Source: Chloroflexota bacterium (GTDB taxonomy: Bacteria > Chloroflexota > Anaerolineae > UBA4142). From it: DNA of 64,000 nucleotides. Shown piece after piece: positions 53,038-62,005 of this stretch. Under the pieces are notes generated by a model. That model worked only from the letters and a program-made list of their open reading frames with translations. It was not told where the DNA came from and searched no databases. The position numbers and the translations under genes are program-made. Location: assembly GCA_023381515.1 (NCBI GenBank), contig JAMCQI010000041.1, positions 1-64,000 on the forward strand, in the 5' to 3' direction. Within the stretch, counting starts at the first letter, position 1. The number at the start of each line of letters is the position of its first letter.

Positions 53038-54039
53038 GTGCGGTTAGCTGAAGAGGCTAGAAAGCGGGGAATTGACATCGTCACGGCCGATGTTTTCCTG
53101 GAGACCTCGAGCACGCCTCAAGCAACTTTATGCGTCTCAGATATGGTCACTCCACAAACAGATTCCGTGCTGCGAAGAGGGGCATTGCCGGCCGTTTGCA
53201 TGTCTATGGAGTCACCGCTATACGCATCTGTGTTTTACCACCACATTGTTCGGTATGCCGGACGGTTCCGGCACAATATCCAATTTCGTGGCACCCAAGA
53301 GCGTCTTCTTCCCACAGGGACTGCGTTCCACCCTATGCACTTTCCGATGGATACCTCAACGCCGCTTCCACTTTCGGCCTGGCGCGGCCGCACCTTCCTT
53401 GTTATGGTCAGCAGAAACAAACGTGCAGTGCCTATACGGCTCGGATCAGCTAAGGACATGGCTCACGCGGTTTTCCAGCGGCTTCGGTTCCAGGCTTGGA
53501 AAATCTCAGATCCATGGATGCGCGCGCGCAACATCTACGCTGACCGAATCGAGGCCGTCAAGTATTTTTCACGCTACTCGGACTTTCGCCTTTATGGAGC
53601 TGGCTGGGACCAACCCATTGCGGGCTTTGGTCCAGAATATTCCCGCGCAGCACGTGCGGCGTTCGCAGGCACCATAGATGGCCCGTACCAGCGCAAGCGC
53701 CAGGTCCTCAGCAGATACAAATTTGCCCTGTGTTTTGAGAACTGCGCTTTCCCCGGGTACGTGACCGAGAAAATCTTCGACTGCCTCCTGGCCGGCTCCA
53801 TCCCAGTTTATTTTGGCGCGCCTGACGTCACCGACTTCGTGCCGGCAGAGACATTCATTGACCTGCGCCGGTTTAGTGGGTGGTCAGAACTGCACGATGC
53901 CCTTCGCCGAGTGACCGAGCCGGAAGCATCCCGCTACCTGGACGCGGCGCGCGGATTTCTTAGCGGGGCATACACCAATTTTCAACATGACAGCTTCGTG
54001 CGCGATCTACTGCACATACTCGATGTCTGCTCCCAGTGA
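53038..54039 (+). CDS. family 10 (fucosyl)transferase
   Basis: 333 residues from the first usual start codon (GTG 53038). The GT10 signature is clear: FALCFENC followed by YVTEKIFDCLLAGSIPVYFGAP, the alpha-1,3-fucosyltransferase nucleotide-binding region. The reading frame stays open and protein-like for 30 more codons upstream (back to 52948), where residues such as YDSAHPLARNNRCFDP are expected in the N-terminus, but no ATG, GTG or TTG is there. The real start may be the ATA at 52948 after AAAGG, or the start codon may be lost. Presence of a GT10 suggests a GDP-fucose-like donor, which fits the epimerase at 42.8 kb. Confidence 0.85.
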   Translation: MRLAEEARKRGIDIVTADVFLETSSTPQATLCVSDMVTPQTDSVLRRGALPAVCMSMESPLYASVFYHHIVRYAGRFRHNIQFRGTQERLLPTGTAFHPMHFPMDTSTPLPLSAWRGRTFLVMVSRNKRAVPIRLGSAKDMAHAVFQRLRFQAWKISDPWMRARNIYADRIEAVKYFSRYSDFRLYGAGWDQPIAGFGPEYSRAARAAFAGTIDGPYQRKRQVLSRYKFALCFENCAFPGYVTEKIFDCLLAGSIPVYFGAPDVTDFVPAETFIDLRRFSGWSELHDALRRVTEPEASRYLDAARGFLSGAYTNFQHDSFVRDLLHILDVCSQ

Positions 54040-54274
54040 GGCCGAGGGAGCTATGGGGCAGGGCGGCACACAGCTGGATGCTGGCCACAAAACAAGCGAA
54101 GGAGCTGGTCTTTGAGGCTTCCGAGCAAGACGGGTGAGGCAAGCTCATTGACACCGACTGCACCGCCCCCGCATCCAACCTGCTCACCGAGAGCTTCCGG
54201 TTCGGTCTCTCGCAACCTCCCCTGCAAATGCCGGGTAGGGACAGGCCACTTTTGGGTGAGAATTCGCAACTCAT
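54040..54274. other. spacer without a gene
   Basis: 235 bases between the GT10 and GT17 genes. I see no reading frame, promoter or hairpin I would trust. Confidence 0.5.
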
Positions 54275-55126
54275 ATGAGAATCGTTGAGTGCTGCCCCTT
54301 CTATAACGAGAGCCTAGTTGCCAGGGCACATATAGCAGAATCCAGCAGGTGGGTCGATGAGATTCACATCGTTGAGTCGAATTGGACGTTCCAGTATGCC
54401 CACAAAGGCTACGCATTTGAAAACACGCATCCGAAGGTGCACTATCACGCGGTCGACACGACCCACCAGTTCAAACGCAAGCGCAGCCTGATTCCCTATC
54501 TCGACCTGCAACATCGATTCAGCCAGCATGGATTTTTCCGCAATCCCGGCTGGTACAATGAAATGGTCCAGCGCAACCTCGCATGCAAACTTGCAGATAT
54601 CCAAGATGATGATATTGTCGTACTCTCCGATATAGATGAAATTGTTGATTCTCAACAGGCAGAGCGGCTCCTGACCGATGTGAAGAAGCATGAAATCATC
54701 ACCGTTCGTCTGCATTTCACAATGTTCTACTTCAACCTCTTTAGTAGCAATTGGGGCGGTCCCGCAGATTATGCCTATCGCACTTTCATGCTGACCGGTA
54801 GGAGGCTACGAGAGGAGTGGAGGTTCGACTCGGATCGGCTCCGCAAGCACGGGGAACATGGCAAGCTGCGGGATGGAGTTTACTGCCCTGACATGTTTAG
54901 TGGTTTCCACCACTCTTGGTTGGGGGACGAGAGCGCCATTTCCGGCAAGCTGACTGCGTATGCGCACGCAGAGCACTCCAACCTCAGCGATCCTATCTTC
55001 ATCCGCCAGCGCATTCACTCGAAAAGCTCGATCTTCGCTGGCCACGACCTCGTCGCAGACAACACTATCCCCCTGTTGCAGTCGGTCGAGGCTCTACGGC
55101 CCGAATTCCCCCAATACTTCATATGA
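54275..55126 (+). CDS. family 17 glycosyltransferase
   Basis: A 283-residue protein matching GT17, the family of eukaryotic bisecting N-acetylglucosaminyltransferase and its bacterial relatives. The N-terminal IVECCPFYNE, VLSDIDEI (DXD-type), LHFTMFYFN and GFHHSWLG are characteristic. In bacteria these genes occur in polysaccharide loci; the donor is probably UDP-GlcNAc or a related sugar. The ribosome site is weak. Confidence 0.83.
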   Translation: MRIVECCPFYNESLVARAHIAESSRWVDEIHIVESNWTFQYAHKGYAFENTHPKVHYHAVDTTHQFKRKRSLIPYLDLQHRFSQHGFFRNPGWYNEMVQRNLACKLADIQDDDIVVLSDIDEIVDSQQAERLLTDVKKHEIITVRLHFTMFYFNLFSSNWGGPADYAYRTFMLTGRRLREEWRFDSDRLRKHGEHGKLRDGVYCPDMFSGFHHSWLGDESAISGKLTAYAHAEHSNLSDPIFIRQRIHSKSSIFAGHDLVADNTIPLLQSVEALRPEFPQYFI

Positions 55127-55305
55127 GACCGGGCAGATGCCACCTACACCACGTGTGATACCGACCCGGTCCACGCCATCCGCACGGTCCGGCGCCGAGT
55201 CGCCTTCGCGCGTTCAATTCTCATTGCCGCGCACGCACACCCGTGGCAGGGTGCCGGTACCTTTCGGCGAATCCGCCTCAGAAAACGAGATAGACCAGGT
55301 CGCAG

Positions 55306-56844
55306 ATGAATAGACTGGAGCGTTCGTCAATCAATATGATCGCCAGCGGGGCTGGGTATATCACCCCGATGCTGGTCAACATCGTCTCCACACCGTTCCT
55401 ACTGAATGGGCTGGGTGAAGCCGGGTATGGGTTGCAAAATCTTGTTGGGGTCGTCACAGGGTATCTCGCCCTCATGGATATGGGGCTGGATATCCCAATA
55501 TGCAAGTTCTTGTCAGAGGATCATGCCCGGAGTGACACGGAGAGGCAAAACCATCTGCTGAACACTACGCTGCAAGCATATTTCCTCATCGGCCTATTGG
55601 GGATGGTTGTCATCGTGGTGTCTGCCGATTTCCTCGCTCGCCGGGTGTTCATGGTGCCGGCCGGCATGGTCGGCCAAGCCAGGGAAGTTTTCCTTCTTGC
55701 TGGAGTGGGCTTTTTAGCAAACGTGCTCATGATGTGGGGGCGGGCCGTCTTTGCCGGCATGCAGCGCTATAGCATGATGAATGGGGTAGCGATCGCATCA
55801 AATCTGCTCGGAGTAGGAATAGGACTCGGCGTCGTCAATCTCGGCTACGGTGTAGTAGAGTACGTGTTCGTACGAGTCAGCATCTCGCTACTTGCCGCAG
55901 CTTCTTACTGGCTGCTGGCCACACGCTCAGTGCCCGGCTACCGCCTACACTGGGGGCTTGATCGGGAAACAGTGAGGCGAGTTAGGGAATACATCGGCTC
56001 GGGCGTCCTTCTGCGAGTATCGGGCTTGTTGACGAATGGCCTGGATCGAACACTGATCGGGGTATGGTTAGGTGTGGCAGCAGTTGGTGTCTACGCTATT
56101 CCCTTGCTGGTTGTAAATTCATTCAGCGCTCTAGTATCGAGTATGCTTGGATTCACCTTTCCCCTGGCCAGTGAGCTGTACGGCACGGGCCAGTTGAATA
56201 AACTACGGGACATCTTCGTCCGGGCAAGCCGTTTCTCGGCGGCGCTTGCGACTCTCATTTTTGTTCCTCTATTGGTCCTTGGCGATTCTTTCCTTGTCCT
56301 CTGGATCAAGTCAGGTACTGCTGCCCAGGCTTTTCAGGTCCTCCGCCTCTTAGCTCTAGCCGCGTATCTGGGAACGCTCGCTGTCACTTTATCCAACAAT
56401 ATCGCAATGGGAACGGGACACATCCGCCTATTTACTGTGTACGCTCTAGTTAGGGCCGGGGTAGTGAGCGGAGGGTACTTATTCCTCATTCGGCCACTAG
56501 GCATCGAGGGGGCAGGGTGGGCAGCGCTGGCTGCCAACGTCGTTGAGTGGAGCTTCTTCATCCTCGTCGTTCGGCGCTATCTGGGCCTAGAACCAGGCAG
56601 ACTCTTCGTCGCGGCCTACTTAAAGCCCGTCTTACTCGGCCTCCTCGTAGGTCTCATGGGTCTCATCGCCCACCCGCTTGCAGCGACATGGTTGGGCCTT
56701 GCCACCGTGGCCTGCAGCATGGTGCTGTCCTATGTGGTCCTTGGGTACAAGATTCGCCTATTCGGTGAGACCGAGAAGCAGGCAGCAGTGGCGCTGTTAC
56801 GAGTGGTCGTGAGCCCTATGCTGCGAGCGCGGGGGCAGGCCTGA
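55306..56844 (+). CDS. Wzx-like flippase / polysaccharide translocase
   Basis: A 512-residue membrane protein with about twelve to fourteen hydrophobic helices. The N-terminal NMIASGAGYITPMLVNIVSTP and the pattern of two six-helix halves fit the MATE-like polysaccharide flippases (Wzx/MOP superfamily). It should move the undecaprenyl-linked repeat unit to the outer face of the membrane. The Wzy-like polymerase is encoded 2.3 kb downstream, so the locus is Wzx/Wzy-dependent. Confidence 0.88.
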   Translation: MNRLERSSINMIASGAGYITPMLVNIVSTPFLLNGLGEAGYGLQNLVGVVTGYLALMDMGLDIPICKFLSEDHARSDTERQNHLLNTTLQAYFLIGLLGMVVIVVSADFLARRVFMVPAGMVGQAREVFLLAGVGFLANVLMMWGRAVFAGMQRYSMMNGVAIASNLLGVGIGLGVVNLGYGVVEYVFVRVSISLLAAASYWLLATRSVPGYRLHWGLDRETVRRVREYIGSGVLLRVSGLLTNGLDRTLIGVWLGVAAVGVYAIPLLVVNSFSALVSSMLGFTFPLASELYGTGQLNKLRDIFVRASRFSAALATLIFVPLLVLGDSFLVLWIKSGTAAQAFQVLRLLALAAYLGTLAVTLSNNIAMGTGHIRLFTVYALVRAGVVSGGYLFLIRPLGIEGAGWAALAANVVEWSFFILVVRRYLGLEPGRLFVAAYLKPVLLGLLVGLMGLIAHPLAATWLGLATVACSMVLSYVVLGYKIRLFGETEKQAAVALLRVVVSPMLRARGQA

Positions 56845-56931
56845 AGGCACAGTCCCATCGCGCGCTGCGGGGCAAACGCCTGCATCCAAAACAACCGCCC
56901 CCGATAGGATACTTCGCCTACGGGACATAGG

Positions 56932-58038
56932 TTGATTAGGGTTGCGCAAGTCCGCTGGGGGGAACGCTCCGGCGGCCCCGAACGCGTGCTGCGCGATCTC
57001 GCCGCATACCTAGACCGAGACCGATTTGACATGCGATTCTTCTTCCTTGCGCGCGGAGGGCCACATGAGCTCGAGATACGCAAGATGGGTTACCCCCTAT
57101 CAGTAATCCCAGCCCGTAGTGGCTATGACCTCCTAATGCGGTGGCGACTGGCGTGTCAAATGCGCTCCTTCAAGCCGGATGTCGTCCATGAACACGGTGT
57201 TCCGCCTCTGATACGGCCACTTATCAAGTGGTCGGGTGGGGCTCATCTTCTTTCCTTCGATCATGGCGAGGCGGAGATAAATCGGCGCAAGGGCAAGCCC
57301 TGGCTAAACAAAGCAAAGGGCCTGGAGTATAGGCTGTTCTGCGAGAATGTCATCGTGAACTCGGCTGCAAATAGAGACTCCGTTCTCAAGACGTACCACC
57401 TGCCTCCGGGCCGAGTTCAAGTTGTTCACCTCGGCGTCGACCTTCAGCGATTCCAGGCGGGCAGGCGTTTCAACATGTCCGCTACGCCCGGTCAGAACTT
57501 GGTCCTGGGCTACGTGGGACGCTTACAGAGTTATGATAAAGGCACAGACCTCTTGCCTCGACTGGCCCGGCAACTGGCCGACGATGGACTTACCCGCTTC
57601 ACTCTTCGGATCATCGGCGATGGACCGGATCGCCAGTCCCTCTTAGATGCGGCGGATAGACTTCGTATTGGTGATCATCTTGAGTTCTTGGGCCTCCGCG
57701 ATGATGTGCCAGAGCTTATGGCGGGAATGGACATGCTGGTCGTCCCATCGCGTCTGGAAGCCTTCGGTCTGGTAGCACTAGAGGCATTGGCGATGGGATC
57801 CCGTGTAGTTGCCTGCCATGTGGACGCATTAACTGAAGTGCTCGCCGACTGCCCCGATGCTCGTCTAGTGCCTCCAGAAGATGTACCTGCGATGGCCAGA
57901 GCTGTCCTCGACTTATGGCACCGATATGGTAAGGATAGGTCACTCGCCGGCCCGGCCTATGTCGCGAAATGCTTTGATGCACGCCGCATGACCGCAGATA
58001 TGGAGCGGCTCTATCTGAGTGCGATGGGGCAATCTTGA
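56932..58038 (+). CDS. GT4 glycosyltransferase
   Basis: A 368-residue GT-B enzyme. SGGPERVLRDLA at the N-terminus, LGYVGRLQSYDKGTDLLPRLA in the middle and the EX7E region with PSRLEAFGLVALEALAMG identify family 4. It uses a nucleotide-activated sugar, retaining mechanism. The start is TTG 56932 with no ATG or GTG closer to the fold; the ribosome site is poor. It overlaps the TPR gene by TTGA. Confidence 0.87.
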   Translation: MIRVAQVRWGERSGGPERVLRDLAAYLDRDRFDMRFFFLARGGPHELEIRKMGYPLSVIPARSGYDLLMRWRLACQMRSFKPDVVHEHGVPPLIRPLIKWSGGAHLLSFDHGEAEINRRKGKPWLNKAKGLEYRLFCENVIVNSAANRDSVLKTYHLPPGRVQVVHLGVDLQRFQAGRRFNMSATPGQNLVLGYVGRLQSYDKGTDLLPRLARQLADDGLTRFTLRIIGDGPDRQSLLDAADRLRIGDHLEFLGLRDDVPELMAGMDMLVVPSRLEAFGLVALEALAMGSRVVACHVDALTEVLADCPDARLVPPEDVPAMARAVLDLWHRYGKDRSLAGPAYVAKCFDARRMTADMERLYLSAMGQS

Positions 58039-58994
58039 GCGCACGACTCTTTGACCGACAGGGAGTGCTCCTCAGGGCATCGCTGATTCTTCTCTCTACG
58101 GTCATCGCAGTCCATGTTGTTGGACTCCTAAGGCTGAACCTAACCCATCTAGCGGCTCTGCGTGTAATCATGCCTCTCGATGAGCCAACGAGAGAAGCCG
58201 ATCGCGCGAGTGGGGCACTGGAGACTGGCGGCCAGCTACAGATCCTGCACGTAGGGCAGGCTGATCGGTGGCTCTGGTCCGCAGAAGTTTATGCGGCTGG
58301 TCATCTCTGGAGCGAAGCGGGGCAAGCCTATCAGGCCTTTCTTGCGGACGGCGGCAACGCTACTCACGCGACAAATCGCCTCCGTGCGCTGGCAACCTAT
58401 CAGCGCTGGTGCCCGCACTATAGCAACCATCTGTTGTCGCTGGCAGAGATTCTGTCTGGCGAGGGAGCGGCGTACCGCTTATTGGGTGACGCCTGCACGA
58501 TCATGGGTGACGATGACGCAGCCGTAGATGCCTATCGGCGCGCGTTCCAACTAACACACACGCAACAAGCTGCTACCTCCCTCGCATGGCTTCTCTTTCA
58601 GCGGGGCCAAAAGCTCAAAGCAACCCAGCCCGAGCGCAGCGACGCCGACTTCCGAGAGGTCATCTCCATTTTCGAGGCAGTTCCCCCCGTTCCAGGGGAC
58701 ACGGCGAGTTATTACGCTCTGGCCTGGAGCAGTTGGCAACAGAACCTCTTCGATGCCGCGATCTCGGAGTATCAGGCCTGTCTCTCCACTGCCCAGCCCC
58801 CTGATCGGTACGCTTATTCCTGCGCGCTAAACCTGGGTCATAGCTACTCCGATTGGTTGCCAGAGTCGCGGAGAGACCTCGAAAAAGCTCTCTACTACTA
58901 CACCGTAGCCCAGAAGTTCGCCTTCGACACAGCGAGCCAAGACGAGGCAAAAGAGTCTCTGGGACGGGTCCAGCTGCGGCTAGGCCATCCATAG
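58035..58994 (+). CDS. membrane-anchored TPR protein, interrupted by amber codon
   Basis: A 319-residue protein with an N-terminal membrane helix (about 13-33) followed by TPR-like helical repeats (for example YRLLGDACTIMGDDDAAVDAYRRAF). The frame is stopped by TAG at 58992-58994 but continues in the same frame for 63 more codons with another TPR (RLGLAETLVRLGRF, EYEQVLRQYPND) to a TGA at 59184-59186. That TGA overlaps the next gene's TTG as TTGA, the junction style of this operon. So the intact gene was 58035-59186 (about 383 residues). The TAG is a nonsense mutation, a read-through site or a sequencing error. The protein may organise assembly of the polysaccharide machinery. Confidence 0.75.
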   Translation: MSARLFDRQGVLLRASLILLSTVIAVHVVGLLRLNLTHLAALRVIMPLDEPTREADRASGALETGGQLQILHVGQADRWLWSAEVYAAGHLWSEAGQAYQAFLADGGNATHATNRLRALATYQRWCPHYSNHLLSLAEILSGEGAAYRLLGDACTIMGDDDAAVDAYRRAFQLTHTQQAATSLAWLLFQRGQKLKATQPERSDADFREVISIFEAVPPVPGDTASYYALAWSSWQQNLFDAAISEYQACLSTAQPPDRYAYSCALNLGHSYSDWLPESRRDLEKALYYYTVAQKFAFDTASQDEAKESLGRVQLRLGHP

Positions 58995-59186
58995 GTAGCG
59001 CGATTCGATCTTGATACTGCCTTACGTCTTCAGCCTGATTGTCTGCAATGCCGACTAGGACTGGCGGAGACGCTCGTTCGACTTGGACGATTTCAGTTCG
59101 GGGTACAAGAATATGAGCAAGTTTTGCGGCAATATCCAAACGATTCGCGCGCGATTGAAATGTTGAACCTGTTGAGAAAACATTGA
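58995..59186 (+). pseudogene. in-frame TPR tail after the amber codon
   Basis: 63 sense codons in frame with the preceding gene that read as a further TPR unit ending in LLRKH and TGA. No start codon and ribosome site precede it, so it would be made only by read-through of TAG. Confidence 0.65.
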
Positions 59187-60787
59187 GCACACAGCAGGTT
59201 CCGACGAATTCGACTCAGCACATTCGGGGGGACTGGCCGGTGGCTGTCGGGGGCATATTTGCAGCGGCCACATTCTCCTATCTTGCCCTTGCTGTCTTTC
59301 CGCCTACATGGGTTCTGGCAATGATTGCCGCCACCGGAGCGTTCGGCCTTTGGCTCCTCCTCCTACGCTCAGGGCGAGACTTCGGCGTGCTGTTCTTAGT
59401 CCTGGTCCTGATTGGTTATTTTCAGGGCTATATAGACAGAGTCACAAGCGAACGTCTACCCCAAAGCGTTTGGGGTTTGGCCAAGTACGCTTTGATTGGG
59501 TTGATTATAGCGGGCTTCGCAATGCGGGTGGTACAGGGAAGGCGAGTCGCTGCGACACAAGCATTTGCCGCCTGGATCGGGCTTTGGCTGGCGAACACAA
59601 CGATCCTAGCTGCTTTGATCCTGGAAGCAATGCGGGTTAGCGCCTACTACAGTCCTGTGGGAACGATTCAAGAGTTTGGAGTTGGCAATATGCTCTTGGC
59701 AGCCCTAGTTTACTTCCTCGCGCGGCCGGAGCAGGTCTATCGCTGCTCGAGACTCCTCGTCGGGATGGGAGCCGTCGCGGCTGCCTTTGGAGTCATCCAG
59801 CGCCTTCTAGGACCCGCAAGATTGGCCATCTTCGGGCTGTCGACTGATGCGGTCCTCGCTAGTAGATCTTTCCTGAATGCCGACAATCCCCAGACAGGAT
59901 TCCTAGATCTGCAAAATGGCTTTCGAGCCTTTTCGTTTTTCGACACCCAGTTCGCGTTCTCCGCATTTCTAGTAATTGCGATCATTGCCTTACAGACCTT
60001 GCGGTTACGAGGACGGGTACGGGTTCGCCCGTACCTGCTGCTCATGTCGATTCTCTGGGCCGGTTTGTCCGTTACCTTCAACCTCACCAACTTCTTGACT
60101 TGTCTGTTGGCATTATCTCTCCTCAGTCTGCTGCAACGTGGTGTGCGTTCGAAATCATTCTTCGCTGTACTCTTTAACAGGCGCTTTTGGCAAGCAACAG
60201 CAGGCGCGGCCGTTGTGGTCTTTCTAGTTGTTCTGGCCATTCCTTCCCTTCGTGATCGAGTCTCGGGCGTCTTCGATGTGCGACAGGGTTCCGCGACCGC
60301 GGGTGGGTCTCTAGCTTACCGCTTGGAAGGTGCTACCAGCGGAATCCAGGCGATAGCAGACTACCCACTAGGGTTCGGTCTGTTTCTCAACGGCACAGGC
60401 ATGCCCTCGAACCCTGAGCTCGACCGCTATGCGAGGATCAACGATTACTTCTCATCACATGGTGTCTTTTTCAGCGGCGATAACTGGTTTCAGTGGCTAA
60501 TGGTTCAGACCGGGCTTCCCACTTTCGTATTGTACGTTGCACTGTTCTTGGTCCCGATTCTCTGGGGATTGTATTGGCGCAATAGGATCCAGAACAACGA
60601 CTTGCGTCTGCTGCTACAGGGGAGTTTGGCGTTGGTTATCGCCACATTCGTTGCCGGGGTTTCCAATTCACCCATACTGACTTTCCCACCTTCCAATCTC
60701 CTCTTCTGGGCTGTGGTAGGGGCCCTATTCAAGGCACCCGTTTGGGATCGTGAGCTCGAACAGGCTTCACGTGCGCATCGGAATTGA
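59183..60787 (+). CDS. O-antigen polymerase/ligase (Wzy/WaaL-like)
   Basis: A 534-residue membrane protein with about twelve hydrophobic helices and a large extracytoplasmic loop near residues 350-430 (containing YRLEGATSGIQAI and DNWFQWLMVQTG), as in the O-antigen polymerase/ligase superfamily. It probably polymerises or transfers the lipid-linked units. TTG 59183 overlaps the TGA of the TPR tail. Confidence 0.85.
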   Translation: MSTQQVPTNSTQHIRGDWPVAVGGIFAAATFSYLALAVFPPTWVLAMIAATGAFGLWLLLLRSGRDFGVLFLVLVLIGYFQGYIDRVTSERLPQSVWGLAKYALIGLIIAGFAMRVVQGRRVAATQAFAAWIGLWLANTTILAALILEAMRVSAYYSPVGTIQEFGVGNMLLAALVYFLARPEQVYRCSRLLVGMGAVAAAFGVIQRLLGPARLAIFGLSTDAVLASRSFLNADNPQTGFLDLQNGFRAFSFFDTQFAFSAFLVIAIIALQTLRLRGRVRVRPYLLLMSILWAGLSVTFNLTNFLTCLLALSLLSLLQRGVRSKSFFAVLFNRRFWQATAGAAVVVFLVVLAIPSLRDRVSGVFDVRQGSATAGGSLAYRLEGATSGIQAIADYPLGFGLFLNGTGMPSNPELDRYARINDYFSSHGVFFSGDNWFQWLMVQTGLPTFVLYVALFLVPILWGLYWRNRIQNNDLRLLLQGSLALVIATFVAGVSNSPILTFPPSNLLFWAVVGALFKAPVWDRELEQASRAHRN

Positions 60788-61934
60788 TACCCATTTTGCC
60801 ACAAGCGCAAACGCGACGGGTAATCGGACGTATACGACCGGATTGGTGCATGCGCTGACGACGGCCGACAATCGGAATGAGTACATATTGTACGCAGTGC
60901 AGGATCATCCGTACTACCAGCAGTTCAGACGCAATCCGCGGGTAAAAATCCGCTATGGACTGTCTGCTAATGGATTGATACGCAACTTTCTCTCGCTGCC
61001 CAGGGCCATTGCGCGGGATGCGCCTGACGTGGTCCACCTGCACTTTATTATGCCCTGGTGCGTACGCACCCCGGTGGTCCTCTCAGTCCATGATCTGCAC
61101 TATCTGCACTTGAATCACCCTACCATTCGTGAGAGGGCCCTGGGCGCACTCACAAGATGGAGTGCGCAACGAGCAGCTCAAGTTGTCACTCTGTCCGATT
61201 TCTCCCGGAGAGACATTATCTCGCTCTGCTCTGCGGCTGCCAGCCGGATTGCTACGATCCCTCTGGCAGCTGACGCGAGCTTCGCACCTGCGACAGACAA
61301 AGCAGCAGTCGCAGCGGTGCGGATGCGTCTCGGCATCAAGCGCGACTATGTTCTGTTCGTGGGGCGAACAGACGACCCTCGCAAGAACATAGAGTCCCTT
61401 ATCGATGCATATATCACTCTCAGAAGGAACCAGGTCGTGGCTGAGCAACTAGTGATCGTTGGTCGTCACGGGCCAGGCACAACTGTTCTCCGGGACAAGA
61501 TTGCATCGGCCGGGTTACAGGAAGATGTTCTTCTGCCTGGAGTTGCCCTGGATCAGGAGATACCGGCATTAATGTCGGGAGCAGAGCTGTTCGTCTATCC
61601 CTCGTCCTTTGAGGGATTCGGTCTGCCCGTTTTGGAGGCAATGGCGTGCGGGACGCCTGTGATAACGTCGAATGTGACTTCTTTGCCCGAGGTTGCCGGA
61701 GATGCTGCGGTGATGGTAAACCCGGGCGACTCCGCTGAATTGGCACAGGCAATGCGATGCGTCTTACAGGATGCGGTTCTCAGGAAGGAACTGCAAGAGC
61801 GCGGCCTTGCCCGGTCACGTCTCTTCTCGTGGGAGCGTACGGCTCGCGAGACCCTGCAGGTCTACGAAAGGATTGCACCCGTTCTCGCCTCGCAAAAAGG
61901 GATCGATGGACTCCGCGCGAAGGGGCCCCATTGA
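60771..61934 (+). CDS. GT4 glycosyltransferase
   Basis: A 387-residue GT-B enzyme. VRIGIDTHF and GNRTYTTGLVHAL at the N-terminus, YVLFVGRTDDPRKNIESLIDAY and PSSFEGFGLPVLEAMACGTP in the C-terminal nucleotide-binding domain identify family 4. I start at GTG 60771, where the fold begins, overlapping the polymerase gene by 17 nt; GTG 60750 is an alternative. Close to mannosyl- or rhamnosyltransferases; the sugar cannot be told from sequence. Confidence 0.88.
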   Translation: MRIGIDTHFATSANATGNRTYTTGLVHALTTADNRNEYILYAVQDHPYYQQFRRNPRVKIRYGLSANGLIRNFLSLPRAIARDAPDVVHLHFIMPWCVRTPVVLSVHDLHYLHLNHPTIRERALGALTRWSAQRAAQVVTLSDFSRRDIISLCSAAASRIATIPLAADASFAPATDKAAVAAVRMRLGIKRDYVLFVGRTDDPRKNIESLIDAYITLRRNQVVAEQLVIVGRHGPGTTVLRDKIASAGLQEDVLLPGVALDQEIPALMSGAELFVYPSSFEGFGLPVLEAMACGTPVITSNVTSLPEVAGDAAVMVNPGDSAELAQAMRCVLQDAVLRKELQERGLARSRLFSWERTARETLQVYERIAPVLASQKGIDGLRAKGPH

Positions 61935-62005
61935 CCACAATCCCACCGAGAGCCCTGATGCTTGCTACGGTTGCATAGGGGCACGAGGCGGAGCACATTA
62001 CAACT

